Source: Actinomycetes bacterium
GTDB lineage: Bacteria; Actinomycetota; Acidimicrobiia; Acidimicrobiales; RAAP-2
Length of the DNA stretch: 5,795 nucleotides
NCBI GenBank assembly: GCA_021841725.1
Contig: JAKCEC010000093.1
Span: 1-5,795, forward strand
Direction: 5' to 3'
Part shown: positions 5,646-5,795 of the stretch, piece by piece
Position numbering within the stretch: the stretch's first letter is position 1
Layout: each line of letters begins with the position of its first letter
Program-made: the position numbers and the translations under genes
The notes under the pieces: generated by a model
Databases searched by the model: none
What the model was told of the DNA's origin: nothing
The model's input: the letters and a program-made list of their open reading frames with translations, nothing else

Positions 5646-5723
5646 TGAACGACCGTACGGCCCCTGGGCGGGGTGCGGCACGTGACGACGCGCGAGGCGC
5701 CGTCGAGCAATCGAGGAGTTGAC

Positions 5724-5795
5724 ATGAAGGTACTGGTTCTGGGCGGCGACGGATTTTGTGGCTGGCCCACGGCACTGCACCTTTCGGACATCGGT
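5724..5795 (+). CDS. NAD-dependent sugar-nucleotide epimerase, UDP-sulfoquinovose synthase (SQD1/SqdB)-like (partial, N-terminus only)
   Basis: Only the first 24 codons are in the window; the gene runs off the right edge. They encode M-K-V-L-V-L-G-G-D-G-F-C-G-W-P-T-A-L-H-L-S, the N-terminal Rossmann strand and GxxGxxG dinucleotide loop (G7-G-D-G-F-C-G) of short-chain extended dehydrogenases. The G-G-D-G-[FY]-C-G-W-x-T-A-L-H-L form is the one I know from UDP-sulfoquinovose synthases and related enzymes, which make the head group of the sulfolipid SQDG or a related sulfosugar from UDP-glucose and sulfite. The ATG follows GAGGAG by five bases, so the start is well supported. With so little sequence another NAD-dependent epimerase of this subgroup cannot be excluded. 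Confidence 0.8.
   Translation, partial: MKVLVLGGDGFCGWPTALHLSDIG

Larger units (their letters stand above)
5538..5723 (+). promoter_or_regulatory. Intergenic region with short hairpins, before the epimerase gene
   Basis: These 186 bases carry no gene I can support. The first part holds CCGTC (5552-5556), GACGG (5565-5569) and CCGTC (5573-5577), so the middle element can pair with either flank. A perfect inverted repeat AGCGCC/GGCGCT follows at 5621-5637, then a putative extended -10 at 5637-5645, the palindrome CCGTACGG (5653-5660) and a GAGGAG ribosome binding site (5713-5718). No T-run follows any of the hairpins. Confidence 0.4.

Noticed and set aside
4911..5780. Minus-strand open frame of 289 codons opposite the small genes and the epimerase start
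   Set aside because: It covers two overlapping plus-strand genes with sensible starts as well as the intergenic region, and its composition is that of a shadow frame.

Overview
The window is GC-rich DNA with many GTG start codons, strong AGGAGG/AAGGGG-type ribosome binding sites, TANNNT-type -10 elements and one probable leaderless start. Together these suggest an actinobacterium, possibly of the Acidimicrobiia type. That placement is an inference from style and gene content, because no marker gene is present.

Left part, minus strand (3758 down to 1). This looks like one operon, read in the order FAD-dependent oxidoreductase (2619-3758), phosphonatase-like HAD hydrolase (1958-2626), a 133-base structured leader (1825-1957), secreted ABC substrate-binding protein (694-1824) and ABC permease (1-675, cut by the window edge). 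The FAD enzyme and the HAD enzyme match a recurrent pair, the TIGR03364 'HpnW-proposed' oxidoreductase and the TIGR03351 PhnX-like hydrolase, known from bacterial aminophosphonate catabolism. The simplest model is import of a small aminophosphonate (2-aminoethylphosphonate or an N-methylated form), oxidative deamination by the FAD enzyme to phosphonoacetaldehyde, then C-P bond cleavage by the hydrolase to acetaldehyde and phosphate. The transporter ATPase and the rest of the transporter probably lie beyond the left edge. No aminotransferase (PhnW type) or PLP lyase (PbfA type) is visible.

Right part, plus strand (3913-5537). A divergently transcribed AIM24/TIGR00266-family protein (3913-4710) is followed by two small, overlapping genes of unknown function (4784-5158 and 5151-5537). 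Their products share a faint common pattern and may be tandem paralogues.

Right edge. After about 190 noncoding bases with short hairpins and a possible extended -10 promoter, the first 24 codons of an NAD-dependent epimerase of the UDP-sulfoquinovose synthase (SQD1/SqdB) type begin at 5724 and run off the window.

The items most worth a second look are the hairpin-rich leader in front of the substrate-binding-protein gene, the possible paralogous pair of unknown small proteins next to AIM24, and the compact phosphonatase-like enzyme paired with a FAD oxidase instead of an aminotransferase. I did not find clear evidence of a wholly new system, mobile element, CRISPR array or RNA gene.
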